Below, in pieces: positions 44,514 to 54,465 of a stretch of DNA of 64,000 bases (the stretch's first letter is position 1; every line of letters starts with the position of its first letter). The stretch is from NCBI RefSeq assembly GCF_000334455.1, contig NZ_BANX01000011.1:1-64000 (forward strand), written 5' to 3'. The stretch is from Gordonia soli NBRC 108243 (GTDB taxonomy: Bacteria; Actinomycetota; Actinomycetes; Mycobacteriales; Mycobacteriaceae). The notes under the pieces are model-generated. The model saw only the letters and a program-made list of their open reading frames with translations. It ran no database searches and had not been told where the DNA came from. The translations under genes and the position numbers were made by a program.

Positions 44514-44568
44514 CCCGATTCCGTAGTACGAACCGTCTCTCTCGGTCGATTCGTACCACCGAATCGGG
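44514..44568 (+). terminator. Hairpin after the cdh-like gene
   Basis: CCCGATTC (44514-44521) pairs with GAATCGGG (44561-44568), and GTACGAA (44526-44532) with TTCGTAC (44550-44556), giving a long interrupted stem 7 bases after the stop codon. Confidence 0.7.
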
Positions 44569-44582
44569 CGGGGCAACAACGA

Positions 44583-44614
44583 AGGCGCCCGGCCACTTTC
44601 GTGACCGGGCGCCT
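44583..44614. terminator. Strong bidirectional terminator between cdh and tuf
   Basis: AGGCGCCCGG (44583-44592) pairs with CCGGGCGCCT (44605-44614), with CAC/GTG inside and a TTTC loop. It can end transcription from both convergent genes. Confidence 0.85.
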
Positions 44615-44638
44615 GTGGTATTCGTCTAGATCAACTGA

Positions 44639-44798
44639 CTACTTGTTGATCCGTGACGCAGGCCCGCACCCGAAGGACAACGCTCGCGCGCTCCTCCCGC
44701 GGGTGCGGGAAATCGTCACTACTTGTTGATCCGTGACGCAGGCCCGCACCCGAAGGACAACGCTCGCGCGCTCCTCCCGCGGGTGCGGGAAATCGTCA
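44639..44798. repeat. Tandem 80-bp duplication of the tuf 3' end and terminator
   Basis: Two identical 80-bp units (44639-44718 and 44719-44798) precede the true tuf 3' end at 44799. Each starts with CTACTTGTTGAT, the complement of the last tuf codons and stop, but lacks two bases (TT) found in tuf. Each contains a terminator hairpin, CCCGCACCCG pairing with CGGGTGCGGG (44663-44709 and 44743-44789). tuf transcripts therefore meet up to three stem-loops in a row. Confidence 0.95.
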
Positions 44799-45989
<1,191 letters not shown>

Positions 45990-46088
45990 TTTCCTTGTCC
46001 TCCTGGACTGTTGTTGCTCTACTGGGCGGATCCCAGCAGTGTTTTCTTCTTACGTTGCTGCGCCGAAGCGCCCCGCGAAAGCGGTCGA

Positions 46089-46121
46089 CTATTCGCCAGT
46101 CGCCTTCGCGATGATCACGAT
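46089..46121 (-). pseudogene. Remnant resembling the fusA C-terminus
   Basis: On the minus strand the codons before a TAG at 46089-46091 read [11 protein letters not shown], nearly the same as the real EF-G ending [10 protein letters not shown] at 46174. The matching bases CGCCTTCGCGATGATC are identical, while the last codons differ at synonymous positions (Thr, Gly, Glu, stop). It has no start codon and is a fragment, not a gene. Confidence 0.6.
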
Positions 46122-46173
46122 TTCTCGACTCCGGATTCGCTCCGCTCCTCGGGCGCTGCGCGCCCTGCGATGC

Positions 46174-48279
46174 TCACTCACCCGTCGCCTTCGCGATGAT
46201 CTCCTTCGACACGTTCGCGGGAACTTCCGCGTACGAGTCGAAGACCATGGAGTAGTTGGCTCGGCCCTGGGTCTTCGACCGGAGGTCTCCGATGTAGCCG
46301 AACATCTCCGACAGCGGCACCTGCGCCTTGACGACACGTGCACCACTGCGCTCCTCCATGGCCTGGATCTGGCCACGGCGGGAGTTCAAATCGCCGATCA
46401 CGTCACCCATGTAGTCCTCCGGAGTCGTGACCTCGACGGCCATGATCGGCTCCAGGATGACCGGGCTGGCGATCCGGGCGGCTTCCTTGAGGGCCTGCGA
46501 GCCGGCGATCTTGAAGGCCATCTCCGAGGAGTCGACGTCGTGGTACTGACCGTCGAGCAGGGTGACCTTCAGGTTCACCAGCGGGTAGCCCGCCAGGACG
46601 CCGTACTGCATCGCGTCCTGCGCACCGGCATCCACCGAAGGGATGTACTCGCGCGGGACACGGCCACCGGTGACGGCATTGGCGAATTCGTAGGTCGCAC
46701 CATCCTCGGCGTCCACGAGGGGCTCGAGCTTGATGATGACCTTGGCGAACTGGCCGGAACCACCGGTCTGCTTCTTGTGGGTGAACTCGTGCTTCTCGAC
46801 CGTCTTTTTTATGGTCTCGCGGTACGCGACCTGCGGCTTGCCGACGTTGGCCTCGACCTTGAACTCGCGCTTCATGCGGTCGACCAGGATGTCGAGATGC
46901 AGCTCGCCCATGCCGCCGATGACGGTCTGGCCGGTCTCGTCGTCCAGTTGGACCGAGAAGGTCGGATCCTCTTCGGCCAGCTTCTGGATCGCGGTGCCCA
47001 GCTTCTCCTGGTCGGACTTGGTCTTCGGCTCGATCGAGACGTTGATGACCGGGTCCGGGAAGCTCATCGACTCCAGGACGATGGGGGCACTCGAGTCGCA
47101 CAGGGTGTCACCGGTGGTGGTGTCCTTCAGTCCGATCATCGCGTAGATGTGGCCCGCGGTCGCGTCCTCGACCGGCATCTCCTTGTTGGCGTGCATCTGG
47201 AAGAGCTTTCCGATGCGCTCCTTCTTGCCCTTGGTCGCGTTGAGGACCTGGGTACCCGCGGTGATGTGCCCCGAGTAGACGCGGACGAAGGTCAGCTTGC
47301 CGAAGAACGGATGCGCGGCGATCTTGAACGCGAGAGCCGAGAACGGCTCGTCGGCGGACGGCTTGCGGGAGAGGATCTCCTCCTCGTTGCCGACCGCGTG
47401 ACCCTCGACGGACGGGACGTCCAGCGGCGACGGCAGGTACGCGATGACCGCGTCCAGCATCGGCTGCACACCCTTGTTCTTGAACGCCGAGCCGCAGATC
47501 ACCGGGTAGTACTCCCGGGCGATCGTGAGCTTGCGGATGGCGCCCTTGATCTCGTCGACGGAGAGCTCTTCGCCACCGAAGTACTTCTCCAGCAGGGCTT
47601 CATCGCTCTCGGCGACGGTCTCGAGCAGCTTCTCGCGGTACTCGGCGGCCTGATCGGCGAGATCGGCGGGGATCTCCTCGATCGTCGGCTCGGCACCGAT
47701 CTGCACGGTGCCGCGCCACGTGATCGCCTTCTGCTCGATCAGGTCGACGACGCCGTCGAAATCGTCCTCTGCGCCGATCGGCAGCTGGAGGACCAGCGGC
47801 TTGGCACCGAGGCGCTCGGAGATGGTGCGCACGGTGAAGAAGAAGTCCGCACCGAGCTTGTCCATCTTGTTGACGAAGCAGATGCGCGGGACGTCGTACT
47901 TCTCCGCCTGGCGCCAGACCTGCTCGGACTGCGGCTCGACGCCTTCCTTGCCGTCGAAGACGGCGACGGCACCGTCGAGCACGCGGAGGCTGCGCTCCAC
48001 CTCGACGGTGAAGTCGACGTGACCCGGGGTGTCGATGATGTTGATCTGGTTCTTGTTCCAGAAGCAGGTCACCGCAGCGGAGGTGATGGTGATGCCCCGC
48101 TCCTTCTCCTGCTCCATCCAGTCGGTGGTCGAGGCACCGTCGTGGGTTTCACCGATCTTGTAGTTCACACCGGTGTAGAAGAGGATTCGCTCGGTAGCGG
48201 TGGTCTTTCCGGCATCGATGTGCGCCATGATGCCGATGTTGCGAACCTGTCTCAGGTCGCTGAGCACTTCCTGTGCCAC
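46174..48279 (-). CDS. fusA: Translation elongation factor G
   Basis: A 701-residue GTPase that drives ribosomal translocation. [17 protein letters not shown] and [10 protein letters not shown] are the G motifs; domains II-V follow with [19 protein letters not shown] and the C-terminal [19 protein letters not shown]. It starts with GTG at 48279, in the str operon between rpsG and tuf. A fragment repeating the end of the gene lies about 85 bases downstream. Confidence 0.98.
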   Translation of the reverse strand: MAQEVLSDLRQVRNIGIMAHIDAGKTTATERILFYTGVNYKIGETHDGASTTDWMEQEKERGITITSAAVTCFWNKNQINIIDTPGHVDFTVEVERSLRVLDGAVAVFDGKEGVEPQSEQVWRQAEKYDVPRICFVNKMDKLGADFFFTVRTISERLGAKPLVLQLPIGAEDDFDGVVDLIEQKAITWRGTVQIGAEPTIEEIPADLADQAAEYREKLLETVAESDEALLEKYFGGEELSVDEIKGAIRKLTIAREYYPVICGSAFKNKGVQPMLDAVIAYLPSPLDVPSVEGHAVGNEEEILSRKPSADEPFSALAFKIAAHPFFGKLTFVRVYSGHITAGTQVLNATKGKKERIGKLFQMHANKEMPVEDATAGHIYAMIGLKDTTTGDTLCDSSAPIVLESMSFPDPVINVSIEPKTKSDQEKLGTAIQKLAEEDPTFSVQLDDETGQTVIGGMGELHLDILVDRMKREFKVEANVGKPQVAYRETIKKTVEKHEFTHKKQTGGSGQFAKVIIKLEPLVDAEDGATYEFANAVTGGRVPREYIPSVDAGAQDAMQYGVLAGYPLVNLKVTLLDGQYHDVDSSEMAFKIAGSQALKEAARIASPVILEPIMAVEVTTPEDYMGDVIGDLNSRRGQIQAMEERSGARVVKAQVPLSEMFGYIGDLRSKTQGRANYSMVFDSYAEVPANVSKEIIAKATGE

Positions 48280-48367
48280 TTAATCGCCTCGCAATTTCGC
48301 TAGAGCTTGATGTTGATGATGATGGCGGGCCGGCCGGAGCACCGTTGCCCCGACCGACCCGTACAGG

Positions 48368-48838
48368 TCACCAGCGGTAGTGCGCGAACGCCCGGTTGGC
48401 CTCGGCCATCTTGTGGGTGTCCTCGCGACGCTTGACCGACGCGCCGAGGCCGTTGGAGGCATCGAGCAGCTCGTTGGCCAGGCGCTCGACCATGGTCTTC
48501 TCGCGGCGCTGACGGCTGAACGTCACCAGCCAGCGGAGTGCCAGCGTGTTGGCGCGACCGGGCTTGACCTCGATCGGCACCTGGTAGGTGGCGCCACCGA
48601 CACGGCGGCTCTTGACCTCGAGCGTCGGCCGGACGTTGTCCAGTGCGCGCTTCAGGGTCACGACGGGATCGGTACCGGTCTTCTCACGAGCCTGCTCGAG
48701 AGCCTGGTAGACGATGCGCTCGGCGGTCGACTTCTTGCCGTCGAGCAGGATCTTGTTCACCAGCTGGGTGACGACGGGCGAACCGTAGACCGGGTCGCTG
48801 ATCAGGGGGCGCTTGGGAGCGGGTCCTTTACGTGGCAT
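48368..48838 (-). CDS. rpsG: 30S ribosomal protein S7
   Basis: A 156-residue primary 16S-binding protein that organises the small-subunit head. [47 protein letters not shown] is diagnostic, and [21 protein letters not shown] ends it. It lies six bases after rpsL. Confidence 0.98.
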   Translation of the reverse strand: MPRKGPAPKRPLISDPVYGSPVVTQLVNKILLDGKKSTAERIVYQALEQAREKTGTDPVVTLKRALDNVRPTLEVKSRRVGGATYQVPIEVKPGRANTLALRWLVTFSRQRREKTMVERLANELLDASNGLGASVKRREDTHKMAEANRAFAHYRW

Positions 48839-48844
48839 GACTTA

Positions 48845-49216
48845 TCAGTTCCCCTTCTTGGCGCCGTAGCGGCTGCGAGCCTGCTTGCGGTCCTTGACAC
48901 CCTGGGTGTCCAGCGAGCCGCGGATGACCTTGTAGCGGACACCGGGGAGGTCCTTCACTCGACCACCGCGGACGAGCACCATCGAGTGCTCCTGCAGGTT
49001 GTGGCCTTCACCCGGGATGTAAGCGGTGACCTCGACGGAGCTGGTCAGGCGGACACGGGCCACCTTGCGCAGCGCGGAGTTCGGCTTCTTCGGGGTGGTG
49101 GTGTAGACGCGGGTGCACACGCCACGGCGCTGCGGGCTGCCCTTGAGGGCCGCGGTCTTGGTCTTCGCGGCCTTGTCGTGACGGCCCTTGCGGACCAGCT
49201 GGTTGATCGTTGGCAC
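48845..49216 (-). CDS. rpsL: 30S ribosomal protein S12
   Basis: A 123-residue protein of the decoding centre, first gene of the str operon. The GTG at 49216 gives [11 protein letters not shown]; earlier in-frame sequence (to 49432) is leader. [13 protein letters not shown] and [10 protein letters not shown] show lysines at the positions where streptomycin-resistance changes occur, so the wild-type form is present. Confidence 0.98.
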   Translation of the reverse strand: MPTINQLVRKGRHDKAAKTKTAALKGSPQRRGVCTRVYTTTPKKPNSALRKVARVRLTSSVEVTAYIPGEGHNLQEHSMVLVRGGRVKDLPGVRYKVIRGSLDTQGVKDRKQARSRYGAKKGN

Positions 49217-49571
49217 GTAAGTGTTTCTTCCTTTGTCGGCATGATGCCGTTCACGCCCGGTCCCTGGAGACCGCGTCGCGGCGGCGTCTTCTCTTGTTGT
49301 GTTGCGGTTGGTGCTCCGGGCAAGCGCCCAGGAACGGTCGAGCCGTTCCCAGTTGCTTCCACAACTCGCCCCACCAGCACGTAAGCGCCGGTCAGTACAT
49401 ATTTCGCTACCCCGAGGTCGGGTGTGTCGCATACCCGACGGCGGTATCGTCTGTCAGTCCGAATGCCTCGCTACGTGGCGAGGATTGCGAGAATCCTGCT
49501 TCACGAACACCGCGCGGGGCGATACCGAGGGCACGCGGACTGGCCCAGCATGTGCCGGGCACCGACGATCA

Positions 49572-49600
49572 ACTCTACCGATCGAGTTTCTACAGGTCAA
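49572..49600 (-). promoter_or_regulatory. Promoter of the str operon, with a leader of about 350 bases
   Basis: On the minus strand TTGACC (49595-49600) and TAGAGT (49572-49577) are 17 bases apart, a near-consensus sigma-A promoter. Transcription would start near 49565, leaving a leader to 49217 that has no gene-like ORF. The leader includes a hairpin GTCGGGT/ACCCGAC around 49418-49440. Confidence 0.7.
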
Positions 49601-49725
49601 AAAACGGATCCCGAGGCAGTCGGGTCGGTGTCTGCCGGGTGAACCGACGATGAGCAGATGTGGTGTCAACGTCCCGGCGCCGCAATGTGTTCCCAGGTCG
49701 GAGGGCGGAAAAGAAGGCCTCGGGA

Positions 49726-50607
49726 TCACTCCGGCGTCTGCGGCAGCTTCACAGTGACACTCCCCCGTGTGGCGGGATTCGACGGCGGTGGGACCACCGG
49801 ACCGATGTCGCCGTCGGGCGCTTCGTCGAGGTCGACGATGACCGGGGCATGATCGCTGGGCTTGCTGCCCTTGCGTGCCTGCCGGTCGACCCACGCGGCC
49901 CGCGTCCGCTCGGCGACGGGCCCGCCGGCGAGGATGAGATCGATCCGCATCCCGAGGTCCTTGTGGAACATCCCCGCTCGGTAGTCCCAGTAGCTGAAGA
50001 CCCGGTCGTCGGGCCAGCGCTCCCGCACGACGTCATGGAGGCCGAGGTCGATGAGTCCGGCGAGTGCCGCACGCTCGGGACCGGTCACGTGGGTGTGCCC
50101 GACGTAGGCGGCGGGGTCGAACACGTCGGCGTCGGCCGGAGCGATGTTCACGTCGCCGCAGAGCATCGTCGAGTCGGCGTCGGGCGCCACGACCTGCCGC
50201 AGTCGCTCGAGCCAGGCCAGTTTGTAGGTGTAGTGATCGGAGTCCGGTTCCCGACCGTTGGGGACGTACAGCGAGTGCACCCGCACCCCGCCGCAGATCG
50301 CCGAGACCGCCCGCGCCTCCGCCGGGGCATCGGGCTCGGGATAGCCGGGCGCGCCGTCGAATCCGCGGATCACGTCGTCGAGGCCGACGCGCGAGAGCAA
50401 CGCCACGCCGTTCCACTGTCCCTGCCCGACGTGCACCGTCTCGTACCCGCGCTCGGCGAGGTCGGCGCCGAGCGCCTCCTCGAACGCCTCGTCCGACAGC
50501 TTCGTCTCCTGCAGACAGACGACGTCGGGTGCCCGCTGATCCAGCCAGGGCAGCAGCCGAGGGATACGTTGCTTGACCGAGTTCACGTTCCAGGTCGCGA
50601 CGCGCAT
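49726..50607 (-). CDS. xth: Exodeoxyribonuclease III
   Basis: A 293-residue AP endonuclease/3'-5' exonuclease of base-excision repair. MRVATWNVNSVKQR, VVCLQETKLSDEAF with the metal-binding Glu, LYVPNGR, CGDVNIAP, WDYRAGMF and the final SDHAPVIVDL with the catalytic Asp-His pair are all present. The start at 50607 gives the normal N-terminus; a longer reading to 50730 is unlike the family. The last 30 residues are a loose tail. Confidence 0.93.
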   Translation of the reverse strand: MRVATWNVNSVKQRIPRLLPWLDQRAPDVVCLQETKLSDEAFEEALGADLAERGYETVHVGQGQWNGVALLSRVGLDDVIRGFDGAPGYPEPDAPAEARAVSAICGGVRVHSLYVPNGREPDSDHYTYKLAWLERLRQVVAPDADSTMLCGDVNIAPADADVFDPAAYVGHTHVTGPERAALAGLIDLGLHDVVRERWPDDRVFSYWDYRAGMFHKDLGMRIDLILAGGPVAERTRAAWVDRQARKGSKPSDHAPVIVDLDEAPDGDIGPVVPPPSNPATRGSVTVKLPQTPE

Positions 50608-50857
50608 GGAATCAACCGTAGTCGGCGGGTCCGGCACACCGGCGCCATGACCACACGGCCCCACCAGTCCCACCGTCGGGCGTGGACACCTGCAGTTCGG
50701 CCTGTGCGGTTCCTTTTCGGCCGAACTCATGATTCACTCTGGTTGATTGACCTGGGTGACGTCTGGCTGGGGGGCCACGTCGCGTCGACGCTTCGGGGGG
50801 ATCCGGAACGGCGATGACGCAGGTGAGCAGACCATCTCGCTGTGGGGGAAAAGAACA

Positions 50858-51862
50858 ATGTCACGGTGTCGTCGCATCGTCATGTCCGCATTGGCCACCG
50901 TCCTGGCCGTCGCCGGAACCGTGTCGGCCGCGGGGGTCGCCGCTGCCGAGCCGTCGACCGACAGCGCCCGGGTCGCCGCCTCCGCGCGCATCCTCGCCGT
51001 GTCACACAGCACGCCCACCCGCGCCAAGCTCACCGTCTTCTCGGCGGCGATGGGCCGACCGGTGAACGTGAGCGTGCTGCTTCCCCGCGACCGCAGCAGG
51101 CCGCGGCCGACCCTGTATCTCCTCGATGGAATCGACGGCGGCGTCTACACCAACTACACGCAGAGCGGCTGGACCTACCAGACCGACATCGTGAAGTTCA
51201 TGGCCGGGAAGAACGTCAACGTGGTGCTCCCGATCGGCGGCACGGCGTCGTACTACACCGACTGGCGCACCAAGGACCGCGTACTCGGCCTCAACCGCTG
51301 GGAGACGTTCCTGACCAAGGAACTGCCGCCCCTGATCGACAAGCGCTTCAACGGCAACGGGGTCAACGCGATCGGCGGCCTCTCGATGGGTGCGCTCGGC
51401 GCGATGTCCATCGCAGTCCGGCACCCGTCGCTGTACCGCGGGGTCGCGGCCTTCAGCGGCTGCCTCGATCAGGGCAACAGGGAGTTCCGCCAGGCGACCG
51501 CGTCATCGGTGGCGACCCGTGGCGGCAACCCCGACAACATGTGGGGCCCGCTGGGTGACGACCGATGGAATTCGCACGACCCTGCCTCGAGGGTCGCCGC
51601 CCTGCGCGGCAAGTCGGTCTACGTCGCGGTCGGTGACGGACTGCCCGACCCGGCACTCGGACTCGCGGGGCTGGCGTCCCCGGTCGGCGGAGTCCTGGAG
51701 GGTGTCGTGCTGCAGTGCACCCACGCCTTCAAGCGGCAGGCCGATCAGGCGGGCGTGAAGGTCACCTACGACTTCCGCAAGGGTCTGCACTCGTGGGGCT
51801 ACTGGAACCAGGATCTCCACCGCGCCTGGCCGACTCTGGCCCGGGCCCTGAAGATCAGCTGA
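50858..51862 (+). CDS. Secreted mycolyltransferase/esterase, antigen 85-like
   Basis: A 334-residue protein with a Sec signal peptide (residues 1-30, cleavage after AAA or AEP). The alpha/beta hydrolase core shows LYLLDGIDGG, GTASYYTDW, GLSMGALGAM with nucleophile Ser176, and KGLHSWGYWNQDL with the catalytic histidine. This is the pattern of corynebacterial and Gordonia mycolyltransferases (Ag85/Cmt family), which move mycolic acids onto trehalose or arabinogalactan in the cell wall. The ATG at 50858 follows GGGGGA and places the signal peptide at the N-terminus; an upstream in-frame start at 50747 was rejected. Confidence 0.88.
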   Translation: MSRCRRIVMSALATVLAVAGTVSAAGVAAAEPSTDSARVAASARILAVSHSTPTRAKLTVFSAAMGRPVNVSVLLPRDRSRPRPTLYLLDGIDGGVYTNYTQSGWTYQTDIVKFMAGKNVNVVLPIGGTASYYTDWRTKDRVLGLNRWETFLTKELPPLIDKRFNGNGVNAIGGLSMGALGAMSIAVRHPSLYRGVAAFSGCLDQGNREFRQATASSVATRGGNPDNMWGPLGDDRWNSHDPASRVAALRGKSVYVAVGDGLPDPALGLAGLASPVGGVLEGVVLQCTHAFKRQADQAGVKVTYDFRKGLHSWGYWNQDLHRAWPTLARALKIS

Positions 51863-51891
51863 TCCCGACCACCGGTGCGTCGGCCGCGCGG

Positions 51892-52497
51892 TCAGCGATC
51901 CCCGAGCACCTCGACGAGCTGATCTGACCAGGTGGCGACCACCAGTGCGCGTCGAGCGGAGTCGTCGGACAGTGTGTCGGCGAGCCCCAGTCCGCGCGCG
52001 AGGTCCAGTGTCACCTGGGCGAGGCGGTGGACCCGTTCGTCCTCGCCGGTCGGATCGAGTGCGAGCACCGTCATGCGGTGCGCCGCGCGCGCGAACTTCT
52101 CCTCCATCGGCAGGATCAGTTCGCGCAGAGTCGGGTCCGATGCCGCCGCGGCCCAGACCTGCAACGCGGCCTTGAACTCGGTGCCCGTGTAGATCGCCAC
52201 GGCACGCTCGACCACCGCCCGGATCCGGTCCGGTCCGGGAGCCGGGAGGCCGCCGGGCCGCGCCGATGCCGACGTCGTCAACTCATCGAACATCTGCTCC
52301 AGGGCGGCCGTGATCAGGGCTTCCCGCGTCGGGAAGTGGTGTTGTGCTGCCCCGCGGGAGACACCGGCGTTCTCGGCCACCGCGGCAACGGTCGCCGCAG
52401 CCCACCCGTCGCGCGCCAGCACGTCGATGCACGACGACAACAGACGCTCACGGGTCAGTCGGGAACGCTCCTGCTGGGGTGCGCGGGCGATGGTCAC
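51892..52497 (-). CDS. TetR-family regulator of the AtuA-type operon
   Basis: A 201-residue protein. The helix-turn-helix domain (RLTRERLLSSCIDVLARDGWAAATVAAVAENAGVSRGAAQHHFPTREALITAAL) is at residues about 12-62, with HHF typical of TetR. Its GTG overlaps the stop of the enoyl-CoA hydratase gene (GTGA at 52494-52497), so it is the last gene of the eight-gene operon starting at 61857. The palindrome at 61890-61905 is its likely binding site. Confidence 0.87.
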   Translation of the reverse strand: MTIARAPQQERSRLTRERLLSSCIDVLARDGWAAATVAAVAENAGVSRGAAQHHFPTREALITAALEQMFDELTTSASARPGGLPAPGPDRIRAVVERAVAIYTGTEFKAALQVWAAAASDPTLRELILPMEEKFARAAHRMTVLALDPTGEDERVHRLAQVTLDLARGLGLADTLSDDSARRALVVATWSDQLVEVLGDR

Positions 52498-53294
52498 GAC
52501 GACGCATTCTGCGTGATGTCCCAGCGCGGCGCACGTTTGGCCAGAAAGGCCGACATCCCCTCTCGCGCCTCGTCCGAGGCGAACAACTCGGCCGACTCAC
52601 CCGCACGCTGTTTCGCGTACCGCGTGAAGTCGGCCAGCACGTCGGCGGTGGTGAGCGCCTTCGACGCGGCCAGTCCCTGCGGTGACGCCTTTCGGATTCC
52701 GGCCAACGCCTGCTCGACCGCTGCGTCGACGGCTCCGCTGTCGCCGACCGCCTCACTCAGCAGACCGGACTCCACCGCGGTGAGCGGACCGAAGGTCTCC
52801 CCGGTGATGAAGTACCGGCCGACTGCCCGCGAGCCGAGCTTCGGCAACAACACCAGTGAGATCACCGACGGCGCCAGCCCGAGCCGGGCCTCGGTCAGCG
52901 CAAAGGTGCACGCCGGACCGCCGATGGCGATGTCCGCGGCACCGAGCAGTCCGAAACCTCCGGCCCGGACGTGACCGTCGACCTTGGCGATCACCGGCTT
53001 CGGCAACTCCAAGATGGTCCGCATCAGGTCGAGCATGGCCGTGGTGCCCGCGGCCGAGGCCTCCTCGACGCTCGCGCCGCGGCGCAGCGCCTCGCCGAGA
53101 TCGGCACCTGCACAGAATGTCCCACCTGCGTGGGTGAGGACCACCGCCCGCACGTCGGGGTCGGACTCGGCTCGCCGGAGCCCAGCCAACAGCTGGGCGA
53201 CGAGAGCCTCACCGAGCGCATTTCGGTTGTTCGGGGAGTCGAGGGTCAGGGTGAGGACCCCCGCCTCGGCGTCGACGTGGACGACTTCGGTCAT
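52494..53294 (-). CDS. Enoyl-CoA hydratase/isomerase family protein
   Basis: A 266-residue crotonase. LTLTLDSPNNRNALGEALV, THAGGTFCAGADLGEAL and KVDGHVRAGGFGLLGAADIAIGGPACTFALTEARLGLAPSVIS carry the CoA and oxyanion-hole residues; the acidic residue of the TEARLG segment is a candidate for catalysis. In the operon it would hydrate the unsaturated acyl-CoA made by carboxylation (as AtuE or LiuC do). It lies 13 bases after an acyl-CoA dehydrogenase gene. Confidence 0.9.
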   Translation of the reverse strand: MTEVVHVDAEAGVLTLTLDSPNNRNALGEALVAQLLAGLRRAESDPDVRAVVLTHAGGTFCAGADLGEALRRGASVEEASAAGTTAMLDLMRTILELPKPVIAKVDGHVRAGGFGLLGAADIAIGGPACTFALTEARLGLAPSVISLVLLPKLGSRAVGRYFITGETFGPLTAVESGLLSEAVGDSGAVDAAVEQALAGIRKASPQGLAASKALTTADVLADFTRYAKQRAGESAELFASDEAREGMSAFLAKRAPRWDITQNASS

Positions 53295-53307
53295 CGGCGC
53301 GGCCCGA

Positions 53308-54465
53308 TCAGTACGACTTCGGCAGGCCGAGACTGGTCTGCGCGACGAAGTTGAGGATCATCTCCCGGCTCACCGGCGCGATGCGCGCGATGCGCGCGAG
53401 ACTCAGCATCGGGGCGAGGCCGTACTCGCTCGTCAGACCGTTGCCGCCGAGGGAATGCACCGCGTGGTCGACGATCTTCACAGCTGCCTCCGCGGCAGCG
53501 TACTTCGCCATGTTGGCCGGCTCCGCCGCACCCCAGTCGTCGCCCGCGTCGTACAGTGTCGCAGCCTTCTGCATCATCAGCTTGGCCATCTCGAGCTCGA
53601 TCTTGCCTTGCGCCAACGGATGCGCGATGGCCTGATGAGCTCCGATCGGCGTCTTCCACACGGTCCGGTCGTTGACGTAGGAGACGGCTTTGCCGAGCGC
53701 GAACCGTGCCATGCCGACCGCGGAGGCGGCGGCCATGATGCGCTCGGGGTTGAGTCCGGCGAAGAGCTGGCTCAGGGCCGCGTCCTCGGAGCCGACGAGG
53801 GCGTCGGCCGGCAGTCGCACGTCGTCGAGGTAGAGCAGGAACTGCTTCTCCGGGTTCTGCAGCTCCATCTCGATCTGCTTGTACTCGAAGTTCTCCGCGT
53901 CGGTGGGCACGATGAACAGGGCCGGCTTGAGCTTGCCGGTCTTGGAGTCCTCGGTCCGCGCGACGATCAGCACGGCCTGTGCCTGATCGACACCGGAGAT
54001 GTAGATCTTGCGGCCGGTCAGCAACCAGTCGGAACCGTCGCGCTTCGCGGTCGTGGTGATCTGATGCGAGTTCGACCCGGCATCGGGTTCGGTGATGCCG
54101 AACGCCATCGTGATCGAACCGTCGGCCAACCCCGGGATCCACCGCTGCTTCTGCTCGTCGGTGCCGAATCGCGCGATGATGTTGCCGCAGATGGCCGGCG
54201 ACACCACCAGCATCAACAATCCGGTGCCCGCGGCGGCGATCTCCTCCATCACGATGGAGAGCTCGTACATGCCCGCCCCGCCACCGCCGTACTCCTCGGG
54301 CAGGTTGACGCCGATGAAGCCGAGCTTTCCGGCCTCACTCCACATCTCGTCGGTCTTGCGGCCCTCGCGGGCACACTCGCGGAAGTACTCCTGTCCGTAC
54401 TTCGCGGCGAACGCGGCCACCGACGCTCGCAGGTCGGCACGCTCATCGGTCTCGGTGAAGGTCAT
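53308..54465 (-). CDS. Acyl-CoA dehydrogenase
   Basis: A 385-residue FAD enzyme. FGITEPDAGSNSHQITTTAKRDGSDWLLTGRKIYISG is the acyl-CoA dehydrogenase middle-domain signature, and HSLGGNGLTSEYGLAPMLSLARIARIAPVSREMI the C-terminal one. It is one of two such enzymes in the operon, the other being at 58160. Its ATG overlaps the stop of the biotin carboxylase gene (ATGA). A citronellyl- or isovaleryl-CoA-like substrate fits the setting. Confidence 0.92.
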   Translation of the reverse strand: MTFTETDERADLRASVAAFAAKYGQEYFRECAREGRKTDEMWSEAGKLGFIGVNLPEEYGGGGAGMYELSIVMEEIAAAGTGLLMLVVSPAICGNIIARFGTDEQKQRWIPGLADGSITMAFGITEPDAGSNSHQITTTAKRDGSDWLLTGRKIYISGVDQAQAVLIVARTEDSKTGKLKPALFIVPTDAENFEYKQIEMELQNPEKQFLLYLDDVRLPADALVGSEDAALSQLFAGLNPERIMAAASAVGMARFALGKAVSYVNDRTVWKTPIGAHQAIAHPLAQGKIELEMAKLMMQKAATLYDAGDDWGAAEPANMAKYAAAEAAVKIVDHAVHSLGGNGLTSEYGLAPMLSLARIARIAPVSREMILNFVAQTSLGLPKSY

